A DNA stretch of 64,000 bases from Marinobacter sp. 2_MG-2023 (lineage in GTDB: Bacteria > Pseudomonadota > Gammaproteobacteria > Pseudomonadales > Oleiphilaceae), in NCBI RefSeq assembly GCF_030546935.1, contig NZ_JAUOPH010000007.1:87655-151654 (forward strand), written 5' to 3'. Positions 1-13,462 of this stretch are shown piece by piece. Position 1 is the stretch's first letter; every line of letters begins with the position of its first letter. Made by a program: the position numbers and the translations under genes. The notes under the pieces were generated by a model. That model had not been told where the DNA came from and ran no database searches. It saw only the letters and a program-made list of their open reading frames with translations.

Positions 1-1
1 A

Positions 2-2077
2 ATGCATATACAAAAAAGTTCGGGGTCGAGGCTAGCGATGTTCAGAAAACTCAATCTATACGTCAGCGTGATTGCTTTTGGGTTGTTCTCCGGCCTGGCC
101 AGTGCGGTCACGCTGGAAGACGTGTCGTTTTCGTCGCTACCGGGGGAACGCCTGGAAGTGACACTTCAGTTTGATGGTCAGCCACCTGAACCGTCGGGAT
201 ACACTATTGAGCGCCCCGCACGAATTGCGGTTGATTTGCGCGATACGACCAGCGGCCTTAACAGTCGCAGTATTCCTTTGGGATCGGGCAACGCTCAAAG
301 CATGACTGTAGTGGAAACCAAGGATCGTACCCGCCTGATATTCAACTTGGTTGAGCTGGCGCCATACGAGACGGTTCGCAATAACAATTCTTTGGTGATG
401 ACCATTGGCGGGGAGTTCAGCGGCAGTGCGGTGGCAGCCAGCACCTCGGGAAGCTCTGCTTCCGCGAAGCCCGCAGTATCTCCGGACACGCTCGCTGGTG
501 TAGATTTCCGTCGCGGCAAGGATGGCGAAGGTCGCGTAATTGTCGAGCTGGGCAGCTCTGCTACCCAAATCGACCTGTCTGAGCTTGGCGGAAAAATTCG
601 CCTGACGATGGATGGAATCGCTGTACCCGCAGACCTGCGTCGCCGTCTCGACGTAACTGACTTCGCAACGCCGGTCAGCCGCATCGATACGTTTGTTGAA
701 GATGGCAATGCGGTGGTCGAGATTCGTCCCGAAGGCAACTACGACTATATTGCCTACCAGTCTGGTAGCCAATTCACTGTCAGTGTTGAAAAGTTGAGTG
801 AAGAAGAGGCTGAATCTCGCCGGGAAGAAAAGTTCCCATACACCGGCGAAAAACTGTCTCTGAACTTCCAAGATATAGAAGTTCGCTCCGTTCTTCAGCT
901 GATTGCTGACTTCACTGGCTTGAATCTTGTAGCAAGTGACACGGTCGGCGGAAGCATAACTTTGCGCCTGCAGAATGTGCCCTGGGATCAGGCTCTGGAT
1001 CTGATTCTGAAAACCAAGGGTCTGGATAAACGTCAGATTGGTAACGTGCTTCTTGTTGCACCGGCCGATGAAATTGCCGCCCGTGAGAAGCTTGAACTCG
1101 AAACGACCAAGCAGATTGCTGAGCTTGCACCCGTTCGCCTCGATATCGTTCAGGTCAATTACGCCAAAGCAGCGGACATTGTTGCATTGATCCAGGCGGA
1201 CGCAGAGTTGATATCGGATCGCGGTTTCGTATCTTCTGATGTTCGGACCAATACCATCAGCGTTCGTGAGACATCTGAAAAGCTGGAAGAAATTCGTCGC
1301 CTTGTTTCCACCTGGGACGTTCCCGTGCGTCAGGTTTCGATTGAGGCCCGCATAGTGCGCGCTCAGAACAATGTTGCCGAAGAGCTTGGTGTGCGCTGGG
1401 GTGCTGCTGGCCAGGGCGATGCGAATGGCGGGTCCAACAATCTTGTAATTGGTGGTTCTCAGAGTGGCTTGGGTGGAGCTCTCGGCTTTCCTTCTGACCT
1501 GAACGTAGACCTTGGCACCACTCGGTCACCAGCCGGCTCCGTGGCCTTTGGCTATATTGGTACCGACTTCCTGATCGATATGGAGCTTTCTGCCTATGAG
1601 AGTGATGGTCAGGCCGAAGTTGTTTCGCAGCCCCGTGTGGTTACCGCTGATCGCCAGACTGCCTCGATCAAGTCAGGTGAAGAAATTCCCTATCAGGAAG
1701 CTTCTTCAAGCGGTGCGACCTCTGTGTCGTTCAAGGAAGCTGTGTTGTCGCTTGAGGTAACTCCTCAGATTACGCCCGATGACAAAATCATTATGGATCT
1801 GGTAGTCAATCAGGATTCCCGTGGTGAGGTTACAGAAGGTATCCCGTCGATTAATACCAACGAGGTAACGACTCAAGTGCTCGTAGGGAACGGTGAAACG
1901 GTTGTGCTGGGCGGTATTTTCCAGTCTGAGGTTGCGACTACTGTGGTCAAGACCCCAGTGTTGGGCGATATCCCTTATCTTGGACGCTTGTTCAAGCGCA
2001 CAGAGAAAATCAATGAGCGCAGTGAGCTGTTGATCTTTATTACCCCTAAGATCATCAAGAACGACTTGATCCAGTAA
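2..2077 (+). CDS. pilQ: Type IV pilus secretin PilQ
   Basis: Forms the outer-membrane ring through which the type IV pilus passes. A signal peptide (hydrophobic stretch ending LASA) follows the second ATG at 38, so the true start may be 38 rather than 2; both are in frame. Two AMIN-like peptidoglycan-binding regions occupy roughly residues 30-130 and 165-270. A secretin N-domain follows at about 285-350, then N1 repeats, and the beta-barrel secretin core runs from about 515 to the end, including the C-terminal motif VLGDIPYLGRLF. The 679-691 residue length fits PilQ. It lies before aroK-aroB, as in Pseudomonas, where pilMNOP precede it; those genes would be left of the window. Confidence 0.95.
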   Translation: MHIQKSSGSRLAMFRKLNLYVSVIAFGLFSGLASAVTLEDVSFSSLPGERLEVTLQFDGQPPEPSGYTIERPARIAVDLRDTTSGLNSRSIPLGSGNAQSMTVVETKDRTRLIFNLVELAPYETVRNNNSLVMTIGGEFSGSAVAASTSGSSASAKPAVSPDTLAGVDFRRGKDGEGRVIVELGSSATQIDLSELGGKIRLTMDGIAVPADLRRRLDVTDFATPVSRIDTFVEDGNAVVEIRPEGNYDYIAYQSGSQFTVSVEKLSEEEAESRREEKFPYTGEKLSLNFQDIEVRSVLQLIADFTGLNLVASDTVGGSITLRLQNVPWDQALDLILKTKGLDKRQIGNVLLVAPADEIAAREKLELETTKQIAELAPVRLDIVQVNYAKAADIVALIQADAELISDRGFVSSDVRTNTISVRETSEKLEEIRRLVSTWDVPVRQVSIEARIVRAQNNVAEELGVRWGAAGQGDANGGSNNLVIGGSQSGLGGALGFPSDLNVDLGTTRSPAGSVAFGYIGTDFLIDMELSAYESDGQAEVVSQPRVVTADRQTASIKSGEEIPYQEASSSGATSVSFKEAVLSLEVTPQITPDDKIIMDLVVNQDSRGEVTEGIPSINTNEVTTQVLVGNGETVVLGGIFQSEVATTVVKTPVLGDIPYLGRLFKRTEKINERSELLIFITPKIIKNDLIQ

Positions 2078-2091
2078 TCTGGGTTAGATAG

Positions 2092-2124
2092 AAAAAGCCG
2101 CCGCGCCAAACCGGCGGCTTTTTT
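2092..2124 (+). terminator. Rho-independent terminator after pilQ
   Basis: A perfect 12-bp inverted repeat (2092-2103 with 2112-2123) encloses an 8-nt loop. The GC-rich stem is flanked by A and T runs, and the 3' arm ends in six T residues. It separates pilQ from aroK, so aroK probably has its own promoter in 2125-2211. Confidence 0.9.
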
Positions 2125-2211
2125 GTGTCTGTATATCTCTCGGTACTGACGCTTATGCAATCTTCAGCCCTGTGATATTCTCACCCGCCTGAACCCTATT
2201 GAGCGGAAGTT

Positions 2212-2778
2212 ATGTCTTTGCCCAAACGTGTAGTCCTGGTTGGCCCCATGGGCGCCGGTAAGAGTACGATTGGCCGGATGCTCGCCCGGGAGCTGGGGTA
2301 TCGATTCCTTGACTCTGATCGAATCATTGAGGAGCGTTGCGGGGCGAATATTCCCTGGATATTCGATGTTGAGGGTGAGGAAGGCTTCAGGCAGCGAGAA
2401 ACAGCCATGCTAGAGGAGTTGGCTGCAGAACCAGGTACGGTTCTAGCGACCGGTGGCGGTGCAGTCATGCGTGTCGACAACCATTCGGTGCTGAAAAAAG
2501 ATGCGGTGGTGGTCTATTTGAGAACCTCGATAGAGCAACAGGTAGAGCGCACTCGTAAGGACCGCAATCGGCCGCTGCTGCAGAACGATGACCCCGAGGC
2601 CGTACTGCGCAGGTTGTTTGCGATCAGGGATCCGTTATACACCGAGCTTGCTGACATCGTTATGCACACGGATCGTAAGAGCCCCCGATTGGTGGTCCGC
2701 CAACTCGTTAATCGTATTAATCCCAAAACGCCGCGACAACAAAGACAGGTGCGAAAGGAGGGTCGTAACCATGTATAA
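2212..2778 (+). CDS. aroK: Shikimate kinase
   Basis: Phosphorylates shikimate at the 3-hydroxyl with ATP, the fifth step of the shikimate pathway to chorismate. The Walker A motif [11 protein letters not shown] is near residue 11. The shikimate-binding DSDR (residues about 35-38) and the GGGAV loop near residue 82 are present. The R-x-R-P-L-L lid sequence (RNRPLL) is also visible. The 188-residue length is slightly longer than AroK of E. coli because of a basic C-terminal tail. The end overlaps the start of aroB by 8 bp, so the two are translationally coupled, as in most gammaproteobacteria. Confidence 0.96.
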   Translation: MSLPKRVVLVGPMGAGKSTIGRMLARELGYRFLDSDRIIEERCGANIPWIFDVEGEEGFRQRETAMLEELAAEPGTVLATGGGAVMRVDNHSVLKKDAVVVYLRTSIEQQVERTRKDRNRPLLQNDDPEAVLRRLFAIRDPLYTELADIVMHTDRKSPRLVVRQLVNRINPKTPRQQRQVRKEGRNHV

Positions 2779-3868
2779 CCTGCTTCACGAACTTAATGTC
2801 AGCCTGGGAGATCGCAGTTACCCCATCATGATCGGCGAAGGCATGTTGGGTGCGTATGATCTTTCCGGTTACGTTGGCGGCTCTCAGGTAATGATCGTAA
2901 CTAACGATGTTGTCGGCCCTTTGTATCTTGAGCAGGCCAGAGCCTGTTTCCCCGGCAAGAGTGTGGATACCGTTGTGCTGCCTGATGGGGAAAAGCATAA
3001 AGACTGGCAAACGCTGAACCTGATTTTTGATGCCTTGCTGGAAAAGCGGCACACGCGTAAAACTACGCTTGTGGCCTTGGGCGGCGGAGTTGTCGGCGAT
3101 ATGACGGGGTTTGCTGCAGCATGCTATCAGCGCGGCGTACCTTTCATTCAAATACCGACGACTCTTCTGTCTCAGGTTGACTCCTCGGTGGGTGGGAAAA
3201 CAGGCATCAACCACCCGCTTGGAAAAAATATGGTTGGTGCTTTCCATCAGCCCGAAGCTGTACTGATTGATACGGATACCCTTCAAACCCTGCCGCCGAG
3301 AGAGGTGTCTGCAGGGCTCGCAGAGATTATAAAGTATGGCCTGATAAGGGATACGGACTTTCTCGGCTGGCTTGAACTTGTGATTGATAAGCTAGTAACT
3401 CTCGACCGCAAGGCCCTTGCGGAGGCCATCTTTCGGTCATGCGCATGCAAAGCGGATGTCGTCGCTCAGGATGAGCGCGAAAACGGGCTCAGAGCCACAC
3501 TGAACCTTGGTCATACCTTTGGTCATGCTATAGAGACCTATGCTGGCTATGGTAACTGGTTGCATGGAGAGGCAGTGGGGACGGGCATGATTATGGCGGC
3601 GGACCTGTCTGCGCGTGAAGGCTCTATCAGTCAGGCTGATTATGACCGCATCCTGCGGCTGGTTAACAAAGCCTGCCTGCCTGATTTGCCTCCGGCGGAT
3701 ATGACAGCTGCTGACTTCATGAACCTGATGGCGGTTGACAAGAAAAATGTCGATGGGCGCTTGAGATTGGTATTGCTACGCTCTGTTGGGGACGCCGTGG
3801 TGACGTCTGATGCATCTCCGGAAAATCTCGCTGCAACGCTGAAGTCCTTCTGCCGGCATGAACGCTGA
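2771..3868 (+). CDS. aroB: 3-Dehydroquinate synthase
   Basis: Converts DAHP to 3-dehydroquinate, the second shikimate-pathway step, using NAD and a divalent metal. I chose ATG 2771 ([10 protein letters not shown]) because it sits behind AAAGGAGG and gives the usual length of about 365 residues; the frame is open further upstream inside aroK but that extension has no AroB similarity. The NAD-binding GGGVVGD motif, the [17 protein letters not shown] segment and the metal-binding histidines in [10 protein letters not shown] and LHGEAV are all present. It is the distal gene of aroK-aroB. Confidence 0.96.
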   Translation: MYNLLHELNVSLGDRSYPIMIGEGMLGAYDLSGYVGGSQVMIVTNDVVGPLYLEQARACFPGKSVDTVVLPDGEKHKDWQTLNLIFDALLEKRHTRKTTLVALGGGVVGDMTGFAAACYQRGVPFIQIPTTLLSQVDSSVGGKTGINHPLGKNMVGAFHQPEAVLIDTDTLQTLPPREVSAGLAEIIKYGLIRDTDFLGWLELVIDKLVTLDRKALAEAIFRSCACKADVVAQDERENGLRATLNLGHTFGHAIETYAGYGNWLHGEAVGTGMIMAADLSAREGSISQADYDRILRLVNKACLPDLPPADMTAADFMNLMAVDKKNVDGRLRLVLLRSVGDAVVTSDASPENLAATLKSFCRHER

Positions 3869-3903
3869 GCAGAGGTTGAAACATTGAACATCAGGGGGTT
3901 TTT

Positions 3904-5328
<1,425 letters not shown>

Positions 5329-5429
5329 CAGGCCTGAAAACGCGAGACCGTTTCTTGTAACCCTTTGTCTTGTATGTTTAAACGTTCGGATTTTCGGGAA
5401 TCCGTCGTTGGAAATAATATCAAATCTGT

Positions 5430-5458
5430 TTGAGTACGTGTTTGTACGTGTGTAAAAT
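5430..5458 (+). promoter_or_regulatory. Sigma-70-type promoter for gltBD
   Basis: TTGAGT (5430-5435) and TAAAAT (5453-5458) are separated by exactly 17 bp, about 95 bp before gltB. The spacer contains a direct repeat of GTACGTGT. It is read by eye only, without scoring. Confidence 0.5.
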
Positions 5459-5551
5459 GATCAGCCCATTTTTTTTGATGTTGGCTGCTTTTTGCACTGT
5501 TTTGGTGCATAAGTCGCTGATTAAAAAGCATTTACATGCGAGAGAGCGCTT

Positions 5552-8500
5552 ATGAAGTCAGGTTTGTATCATCCCGACGAGTTTAAAGACAACTGCGGCT
5601 TTGGACTGATCGCTCACATGAAAGGCGATGCCAGCCATAAGCTGCTACAGACTGCTATCGAGTCGCTCACGTGCATGACTCACCGGGGTGGTATCGCGGC
5701 AGATGGAAAAACCGGGGATGGTTGCGGTCTACTGATCCAGAGTCCAGTTGCGTTTCTGAAAAAAGCGGCGAAAACGGCGTTTGGCAAAGAGCCAGGTAAG
5801 TTGTTTGCGGTCGGCCAGGTTTTTCTTAGCCCGGACTCGGATAAAGCGGCCAACGGGCGTGTCACCCTTGAAAAACGGTTGGTTGAGCAGGGGCTCGAAG
5901 TCATGGGCTGGCGTGAAGTGCCAGTTGACGATAGTTGTCTTGGCCCAATGGCACTGGATTGTATGCCTCGGATCGAGCAGGTGTTCGTAACGCCTGCAAC
6001 CAAATCGGAAAAAGAATTCGCCATCAGCTTGTTTGTCGGTCGCCGCCATGCCGAGCGGGATATGGAGGATGATTCCGAGTTTTATATCTGCAGCCTCTCC
6101 CACCGCACGCTCGCCTACAAAGGCCTGATGATGCCGGCGGATCTGGCGAACTTTTATAAAGATCTGGGCGACCCCGATTTCGCCACGGCTATCTGTGTAT
6201 TCCATCAGCGCTTCTCCACCAACACTATGCCTCGCTGGCCTTTGGCTCAGCCTTTCCGCTATCTCGCGCACAATGGCGAAATCAACACCATTGACGGCAA
6301 CAGAAACTGGGCTATTGCCCGGGCAGCCAAATTCAGCTCTCCGGATCTGCCCGATCTTCAAACCATGCAACCACTGGTTAATCTGGCGGGCTCAGATTCA
6401 TCGAGCATGGACAATATGCTGGAGATTTTGTTGGCCGGTGGAGTGGATCTGTTCCGCGCTACTCGAATGATGATTCCGCCAGCCTGGCAGAATGTCGACA
6501 CCATGGACTCGGAGCTCCGGGCCTTCTACGAATACAACTCCATGCACATGGAGCCCTGGGACGGACCGGCCGGGCTAGTTATGTCGGATGGCCGTTATGC
6601 GGTCTGCATGCTGGATCGAAATGGCTTGAGGCCGGCCCGCTGGGTGGTTACTAAAGATGATTTCATCACCCTGGCGTCTGAGATTGGTACATATGGCTAC
6701 AAGCCAGAGGACGTAGTGTCCAAAGGCCGTGTAGGTCCTGGGCAGATGCTCGCTATTGATACCGAATCCGGCGAAGTGCTACACACTGGAGATATCGACC
6801 AGCGACTCAAGACTGCGAAGCCTTACAAGCGCTGGTTGCGCGAGAATGCCCTGCGTGTGGAAACAACGCTGAATCAGGACACGCCGGAATTCCGCCTGAT
6901 GGATGCGGATGAGCTGTTAATTCACCAGAAAATGTTCATGGTGTCGTATGAGGAGCGCGACCAGGTTTTGCGCCCACTTGCGGAAAATGCTCAGGAGGCC
7001 GTCGGTTCCATGGGTGACGACACCCCCATGGCGGTATTGTCCAGCAAGATACGACATGTTGCAGATTTCTTCCGGCAAAAGTTTGCTCAGGTAACCAATC
7101 CACCGATTGATCCTCTACGGGAAGCGATCGTGATGTCCCTGGAGACTTGTCTGGGTGCAGAGCGTAACGTTTTTGAAGAAACTGCAGAGCATGCGGACCG
7201 GATTATCCTGACTACACCGATTCTGTCACCGGCCAAGTTTCTTCAGATATCCAATAACGAGCGCCCGGGCTTTGCAGTCGAACGGATTTCCTTGGGGTAC
7301 TCTCCGGAATTGGGCCTTGAGCAGGCTATTCGTCGCGTCTGTGATGAGGCTGAACAAGCGGCTCGTAACGGCAAGTCGCTGTTGATTCTCTCAGACAAGG
7401 ATCTGAAGCAGGGCGAGCTGCCTGTCAGTTCTTTGATGGCAACGGGAGCGGTCCATCACCATTTGGTGGCAACCGGGCTGCGTTGTGATTCAAACATCAT
7501 AGTAGAAACCGGTTGGGCCCGTGATCCGCATCACTTTGCTGTGTTGTTTGGCTTTGGCGCAACGGCTGTCTATCCGTACCTGGCCTATCAGCTGCTGAAC
7601 GATCTGATTCGCACCGGCGAATTGCTGATGGATCCTATTGAAGCTAAAAACAACTACCGCAAGGGCATTAACAAGGGCCTGCTGAAGATCCTGTCCAAGA
7701 TGGGTATCTCGACGATTACTTCCTATCGTGGGGCTCAGCTTTTTGAGGCCATCGGGCTTGCTGATGAAGTGGTCGACCTTTGCTTCAAAGGCGTGCCTAG
7801 CCGCATTCAGGGTGCAGGATTCTTCGAATTTCAGCAGGATCAGGAGCAGTTGGCCTCCACTGCCTGGAAACCTCGCAAGCCGATATCTCCAGGTGGCTTG
7901 CTAAAGTATGTCCATGGTCAGGAGTACCATGCATTTAATCCCGATGTGGTGGGAAAGCTGCAAGAGGCAGTCACGACAGGTGATTACGGCCATTACAAAG
8001 AATACGCGGCATTGGTCAACGAACGCCCGGTTGCAACGCTCAGGGACCTTCTGGGTTTTCGTGAAGGTATCGAGGCTGTAGGAATATCTGAGGTTGAACC
8101 GGTCGAGCAAATTTTTACCAGGTTTGATTCCGCGGCTATGTCACTGGGAGCCTTGTCACCGGAGGCTCACGAGGCACTGGCGGTAGCTATGAATACACTT
8201 GGCGGCCGCTCGAACTCGGGTGAGGGTGGCGAAGACCCGGCCCGCTATGGCACAGAGAAGCGATCAAAAATCAAACAGGTCGCTTCTGGCCGCTTTGGTG
8301 TGACCGCGGAATATCTGCGTAGCGCTGACGTTATGCAAATCAAGGTTGCGCAGGGTGCCAAGCCGGGTGAGGGCGGTCAGTTGCCAGGAGGCAAGGTAAA
8401 TGAGCTGATCGCGCGCCTGCGTTATTCAGTGCCAGGCGTCACTCTTATTTCACCGCCTCCGCATCATGATATTTACTCCATTGAGGATCTGGCGCAGTTG

Positions 8501-10000
8501 ATCTTTGATCTTAAGCAGGTCAACCCGGAAGCGTTGGTTTCGGTAAAACTGGTTTCCGAGCCAGGTGTGGGCACGATTGCCGCAGGTGTGGCAAAGGCTT
8601 ACGCCGATCTGATTACCGTCTCCGGTTACGACGGTGGCACGGCTGCAAGCCCGCTTGCCTCCATTCGCTATGCGGGATCGCCCTGGGAGCTTGGTTTGAC
8701 CGAGACCCAGCAGGCCCTACGTGCCAATGATTTGCGTGGAAAAATCCGTCTGCAAACAGATGGCGGCATTAAAACCGGGCTGGATGTAGTGAAGGCAGCC
8801 ATTTTGGGAGCCGAGAGTTTTGGTTTCGGCACCACGCCCATGGTGGCTTTGGGCTGCAAGTATCTTCGCATCTGCCACCTGAACAACTGCGCAACTGGTG
8901 TCGCCACACAGAATGAACACCTGCGTGATGAGCACTTCAAAGGCACGGTGGAAATGGCCATGAACTTCTTCCGGTTTGTGGCGGAAGAGACGCGAGAGTG
9001 GATGGCGAAGCTGGGGGTTCGCAGTCTGGAAGAGCTTGTCGGGCGTGTTGATCTTCTCGTTCGCCTGCCAGGCGATACTGAGCGCCAGAAAAAACTGGAC
9101 CTGACACGGCTGTTATCCAACGATCATATCCCGGCAGACAAGCCTCAAACCTGCCAGGTTGAGCGCAACGTGCCGTTTGACCAGGGCCAGTTGGCAGAAG
9201 AAATGGTCAGGGCAACTGCATCGGCGATTGAAGGAAAAACCGGAGGTGCCTGGAGCTATCGCGTGACCAACTGTGATCGTTCAATTGGTGCCCGCCTTTC
9301 TGGTGAGATTGCTGCAAAGCATGGCAACCAGGGTATGGTTGACGCACCGATCACGCTGGATCTCGTGGGTACAGCCGGCCAGAGCTTTGGTGTCTGGAAC
9401 GTGGGCGGGTTGAACCTGATCCTCGAAGGCGATGCCAATGATTATGTCGGCAAAGGCATGACCGGCGGCAAGCTCGTCGTCAGGCCACCCCGTAGTAGTG
9501 CGTTTAATACGCAGGAAACTGCCATTGTCGGAAATACCTGCCTCTATGGAGCCACGGGAGGCAAGCTGTTTGCGGCAGGTACTGCGGGAGAGCGTTTTGC
9601 GGTGCGTAACTCTGGAGCACATTCAGTCATTGAAGGTGCGGGCGATCACTGTTGCGAATACATGACAGGAGGTCTGGTAACCGTACTGGGCGCTACGGGT
9701 GCCAACTTTGGTGCAGGTATGACCGGAGGTTTTGCCTACGTGCTGGACACGGACAACACCTTTGTAGATAAATACAATCACGAATTGGTGGAGATTCAGC
9801 GCATTGCCCGCGAAGAAATGGAGGCCTATCGCAACCATCTTCGCAGCGTGATTAGAGAGCATATCTCGGAAACCGGTAGTGCCTGGGCAGAGCATATTCT
9901 TGAAGATTTCGACGATTACATCGGCCGTTTCTGGCTGGTGAAACCCAAAGCTGCGAATTTGCGCAGTCTGTTGGCAAGTACTCGTGCGCGCCCTGAATAA
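5552..10000 (+). CDS. gltB: Glutamate synthase (NADPH) large subunit
   Basis: Transfers the amide of glutamine to 2-oxoglutarate, giving two glutamates; with GltD it forms the main ammonia-assimilation enzyme. The N-terminal class II glutaminase should be processed to expose Cys15 ([10 protein letters not shown]). A central domain and an FMN-binding synthase domain (about 820-1190) follow. The 3Fe-4S cluster cysteines are Cys1102, Cys1108 and Cys1113 ([12 protein letters not shown]). A GXGXG beta-helix domain closes the protein. The 1482 residues match the family. It is followed after 90 bp by gltD. Confidence 0.98.
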   Translation: MKSGLYHPDEFKDNCGFGLIAHMKGDASHKLLQTAIESLTCMTHRGGIAADGKTGDGCGLLIQSPVAFLKKAAKTAFGKEPGKLFAVGQVFLSPDSDKAANGRVTLEKRLVEQGLEVMGWREVPVDDSCLGPMALDCMPRIEQVFVTPATKSEKEFAISLFVGRRHAERDMEDDSEFYICSLSHRTLAYKGLMMPADLANFYKDLGDPDFATAICVFHQRFSTNTMPRWPLAQPFRYLAHNGEINTIDGNRNWAIARAAKFSSPDLPDLQTMQPLVNLAGSDSSSMDNMLEILLAGGVDLFRATRMMIPPAWQNVDTMDSELRAFYEYNSMHMEPWDGPAGLVMSDGRYAVCMLDRNGLRPARWVVTKDDFITLASEIGTYGYKPEDVVSKGRVGPGQMLAIDTESGEVLHTGDIDQRLKTAKPYKRWLRENALRVETTLNQDTPEFRLMDADELLIHQKMFMVSYEERDQVLRPLAENAQEAVGSMGDDTPMAVLSSKIRHVADFFRQKFAQVTNPPIDPLREAIVMSLETCLGAERNVFEETAEHADRIILTTPILSPAKFLQISNNERPGFAVERISLGYSPELGLEQAIRRVCDEAEQAARNGKSLLILSDKDLKQGELPVSSLMATGAVHHHLVATGLRCDSNIIVETGWARDPHHFAVLFGFGATAVYPYLAYQLLNDLIRTGELLMDPIEAKNNYRKGINKGLLKILSKMGISTITSYRGAQLFEAIGLADEVVDLCFKGVPSRIQGAGFFEFQQDQEQLASTAWKPRKPISPGGLLKYVHGQEYHAFNPDVVGKLQEAVTTGDYGHYKEYAALVNERPVATLRDLLGFREGIEAVGISEVEPVEQIFTRFDSAAMSLGALSPEAHEALAVAMNTLGGRSNSGEGGEDPARYGTEKRSKIKQVASGRFGVTAEYLRSADVMQIKVAQGAKPGEGGQLPGGKVNELIARLRYSVPGVTLISPPPHHDIYSIEDLAQLIFDLKQVNPEALVSVKLVSEPGVGTIAAGVAKAYADLITVSGYDGGTAASPLASIRYAGSPWELGLTETQQALRANDLRGKIRLQTDGGIKTGLDVVKAAILGAESFGFGTTPMVALGCKYLRICHLNNCATGVATQNEHLRDEHFKGTVEMAMNFFRFVAEETREWMAKLGVRSLEELVGRVDLLVRLPGDTERQKKLDLTRLLSNDHIPADKPQTCQVERNVPFDQGQLAEEMVRATASAIEGKTGGAWSYRVTNCDRSIGARLSGEIAAKHGNQGMVDAPITLDLVGTAGQSFGVWNVGGLNLILEGDANDYVGKGMTGGKLVVRPPRSSAFNTQETAIVGNTCLYGATGGKLFAAGTAGERFAVRNSGAHSVIEGAGDHCCEYMTGGLVTVLGATGANFGAGMTGGFAYVLDTDNTFVDKYNHELVEIQRIAREEMEAYRNHLRSVIREHISETGSAWAEHILEDFDDYIGRFWLVKPKAANLRSLLASTRARPE

Positions 10001-10072
10001 GTTCAGGGTGTTGAATCTGTTTACTTGTAAGGTTTCAGGGTTGCCGAAAGAAGCAGCCTTTGTCGATATTGA

Positions 10073-11509
<1,437 letters not shown>

Positions 11510-11531
11510 AAAATCGTTTGATCCGGATCAG

Positions 11532-11566
11532 AAGGGCGGCTTACTAAGGGTAAGCCGCCCTTTTTT
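11532..11566 (+). terminator. Rho-independent terminator after gltD
   Basis: A 13-bp perfect inverted repeat (AAGGGCGGCTTAC with GTAAGCCGCCCTT) encloses a 5-nt loop and is followed by a T run. It separates gltBD from hemE. Confidence 0.93.
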
Positions 11567-11637
11567 ATTATGGCAAACGGGGTATGATTGCTTCCGTTCC
11601 ATTACGACCATCTGAAAGAGACAATGCTGGAATCCTT

Positions 11638-12702
11638 ATGACCGAGCTGAAGAATGACCGCTTTCTGCGCGCGCTGATGCGCCAGCCTGTTGATCGTACC
11701 CCGGTATGGATGATGCGCCAGGCCGGCCGTTACCTGCCCGAGTATCGTGCCACCCGGGAGAAAGCAGGTGACTTCCTCAGCTTGTGCAAGAATACGCCCC
11801 TGGCTTGTGAGGTAACCCTTCAGCCTCTTGAGCGCTTTCCGCTGGATGCTGCGATTCTGTTCTCCGACATACTCACCATTCCGGATGCTCTTGGTCTCGG
11901 GCTGTACTTCGAAACCGGTGAAGGCCCCAAGTTCAAACATACCATTCGCTCCAAGGCGGATGTTGATGCACTGCCGAACATCAAGGCAGAAACAGATCTC
12001 GACTACGTAATGAATGCTGTCTCCACCATCCGGGGCGCACTCAATGGTCGTGTTCCGCTGATCGGCTTCTCTGGCAGTCCCTGGACACTTGCAACCTACA
12101 TGGTTGAAGGCGGCTCATCCAAAGACTTCCGTGAAGCAAAGAAGCTTATGTATGGTCAGCCCGAGGTCATGCATCGTTTGCTGGATCACCTTGCAGACGC
12201 GGTTATTGATTATCTCAACGGCCAGATCAAAGCCGGCGCTCAAGCTGTTCAGATTTTTGATACCTGGGGCGGTGTGCTGAGTAGCTGGGCTTATGAAGAG
12301 TTTTCACTGCGCTATATGAAAAAGATCGTTGATAACCTGATTCGTGAGAACGACGGTCGCCGTGTTCCGGTAATCCTCTTCACGAAAAATGGCGGTCAGT
12401 GGCTTGAGTCGATCGCAGACTCTGGTGCTGATGCTGTTGGTCTGGACTGGACCACAGATATCGGCAATGCCCGTGCGCGTGTGGGTGACCGAGTGGCTTT
12501 GCAAGGCAATATGGACCCCACCATGCTCTATGCGCCACCCGAACGGATTCGCCAGGAAGTCGGTGACATCCTGCGTCGCTACGGATCAGGCCCGGGCCAC
12601 ATATTCAACCTTGGTCATGGCATCACTCCGGATGTGGATCCTGAGCATGCCAAGGCGTTCATCGAGGCTGTTGTTGAGTTGAGCCCCGAGTACCACCGCT
12701 AG
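11638..12702 (+). CDS. hemE: Uroporphyrinogen decarboxylase
   Basis: Removes four carboxyl groups from uroporphyrinogen III to give coproporphyrinogen III in heme synthesis. The conserved N-terminal signature [17 protein letters not shown] is at about residues 21-37, and [16 protein letters not shown] is in the middle. Start ATG 11638 gives 354 residues, the usual size; an upstream in-frame ATG at 11584 would add 18 unconserved residues. It appears monocistronic, with a terminator upstream and a long non-coding stretch downstream. Confidence 0.97.
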   Translation: MTELKNDRFLRALMRQPVDRTPVWMMRQAGRYLPEYRATREKAGDFLSLCKNTPLACEVTLQPLERFPLDAAILFSDILTIPDALGLGLYFETGEGPKFKHTIRSKADVDALPNIKAETDLDYVMNAVSTIRGALNGRVPLIGFSGSPWTLATYMVEGGSSKDFREAKKLMYGQPEVMHRLLDHLADAVIDYLNGQIKAGAQAVQIFDTWGGVLSSWAYEEFSLRYMKKIVDNLIRENDGRRVPVILFTKNGGQWLESIADSGADAVGLDWTTDIGNARARVGDRVALQGNMDPTMLYAPPERIRQEVGDILRRYGSGPGHIFNLGHGITPDVDPEHAKAFIEAVVELSPEYHR

Positions 12703-13087
12703 TCCCTGCTTTCCCTCGTTTCCTGGCCTATGAGCGCTGGGGGCGGGGGTTGAGTAACCGAGTCCAAAAACCGCTACGAGCACCCCTCCGGGGTCCGGCC
12801 AGCAATCACAGATTGCTGGCGCTCGGCTGTCGCATGAAGCTTCGCTTCATAAGCGCTCGGCCTTGCCCATGTGCGCTTGTCTCCGGCCGTCCTTGGCCTC
12901 CGACACTTTTGGAAGGGCCCGCATGACGGCCTATATTAAGCTTAGGCATGATCTGAACCGCGCAATAAAAATGCACCGCCTTAACCCCGCCCCTGTCTTT
13001 AATTCTTTACACGAAACACGTCTGGATCGGTATCTCCCCTCGGTCTATAGTCATATCAGGTGATATCAACAAAAAAGGAGTCGTCCC
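12703..13087. other. 385-bp non-coding stretch with hairpin cluster
   Basis: No convincing gene is visible. The first third is GC-rich and contains the three perfect hairpins listed separately at 12782-12861. The last part, before the PilZ gene, becomes AT-richer and holds the AAGGAG ribosome binding site of that gene. A short open frame at 12863-13063 has no recognisable product. Confidence 0.6.
12782..12861. repeat. Cluster of three perfect 3-nt-loop hairpins, REP-like
   Basis: Three consecutive perfect palindromes each have a 3-nt loop: 12782-12794 (5-bp stem, loop TCC), 12798-12820 (10-bp stem, loop ACA) and 12834-12850 (7-bp stem, loop TTC). The 9-mer GCGCTCGGC occurs at 12819-12827 and again at 12853-12861, each time at the end of a hairpin. 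The layout resembles a repetitive extragenic palindrome. Whether it recurs in the genome cannot be seen here. Confidence 0.55.
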
Positions 13088-13456
13088 TTGCCCGCCAAAG
13101 CCTCAGAAAAACGGAAGTTCCATCGCATAAGCTTCGACGCTCCATGCGATCTGCATGCGCTTGATAGTGTGTGGACAACTGAGGTGCTGGATATTTCCCT
13201 GAAAGGTGTCCTGGTCAAACGCCCCGAGGGGTGGGACGTGCCGTTGAGTCAACCTTGTGAGGTGATTGTGCACCTTGATAGTCAGCAGGCTGGCATCGTT
13301 ATGGCGGTTGAGTTGAAACATGTTGAAGCGCACAAGCTCGGCTTTAAATGCCAGTACATCGATCTGGAAAGTGCTGCGCATCTTAAGCGCCTGGTAGAGT
13401 TGAATCTCGGCGATCAGGTTCTTCTTGAGCGTGAGTTTGCTCACCTGATCGATTAG
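13088..13456 (+). CDS. PilZ-domain protein (probable c-di-GMP receptor)
   Basis: A single PilZ domain of 122 residues. The two c-di-GMP-binding motifs are present: RxxxR at Arg9-Arg13 (RKFHR) and D/NxSxxG at residues 35-40 (DISLKG). No membrane segment or second domain is seen, so it is a cytoplasmic stand-alone receptor. The start is TTG behind AGGAG, seven bases away. It could modulate pilus or flagellar motility, but no target gene adjoins it; radA-ettA on the other side are convergent and unrelated. Confidence 0.85.
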   Translation: MPAKASEKRKFHRISFDAPCDLHALDSVWTTEVLDISLKGVLVKRPEGWDVPLSQPCEVIVHLDSQQAGIVMAVELKHVEAHKLGFKCQYIDLESAAHLKRLVELNLGDQVLLEREFAHLID

Positions 13457-13462
13457 CCAGCG

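Noticed and set aside
5483..5500. Sigma-54-like promoter before gltB (TTGGC...TTGCA)
   Set aside because: The GG and GC elements are one base too close (9 instead of 10 bases between them), and sigma-54 spacing is strict; a good sigma-70 promoter lies just upstream.
12863..13063. Possible 66-codon gene between hemE and the PilZ gene
   Set aside because: No ribosome binding site, odd composition, overlaps the hairpin-rich block and resembles no family I know.
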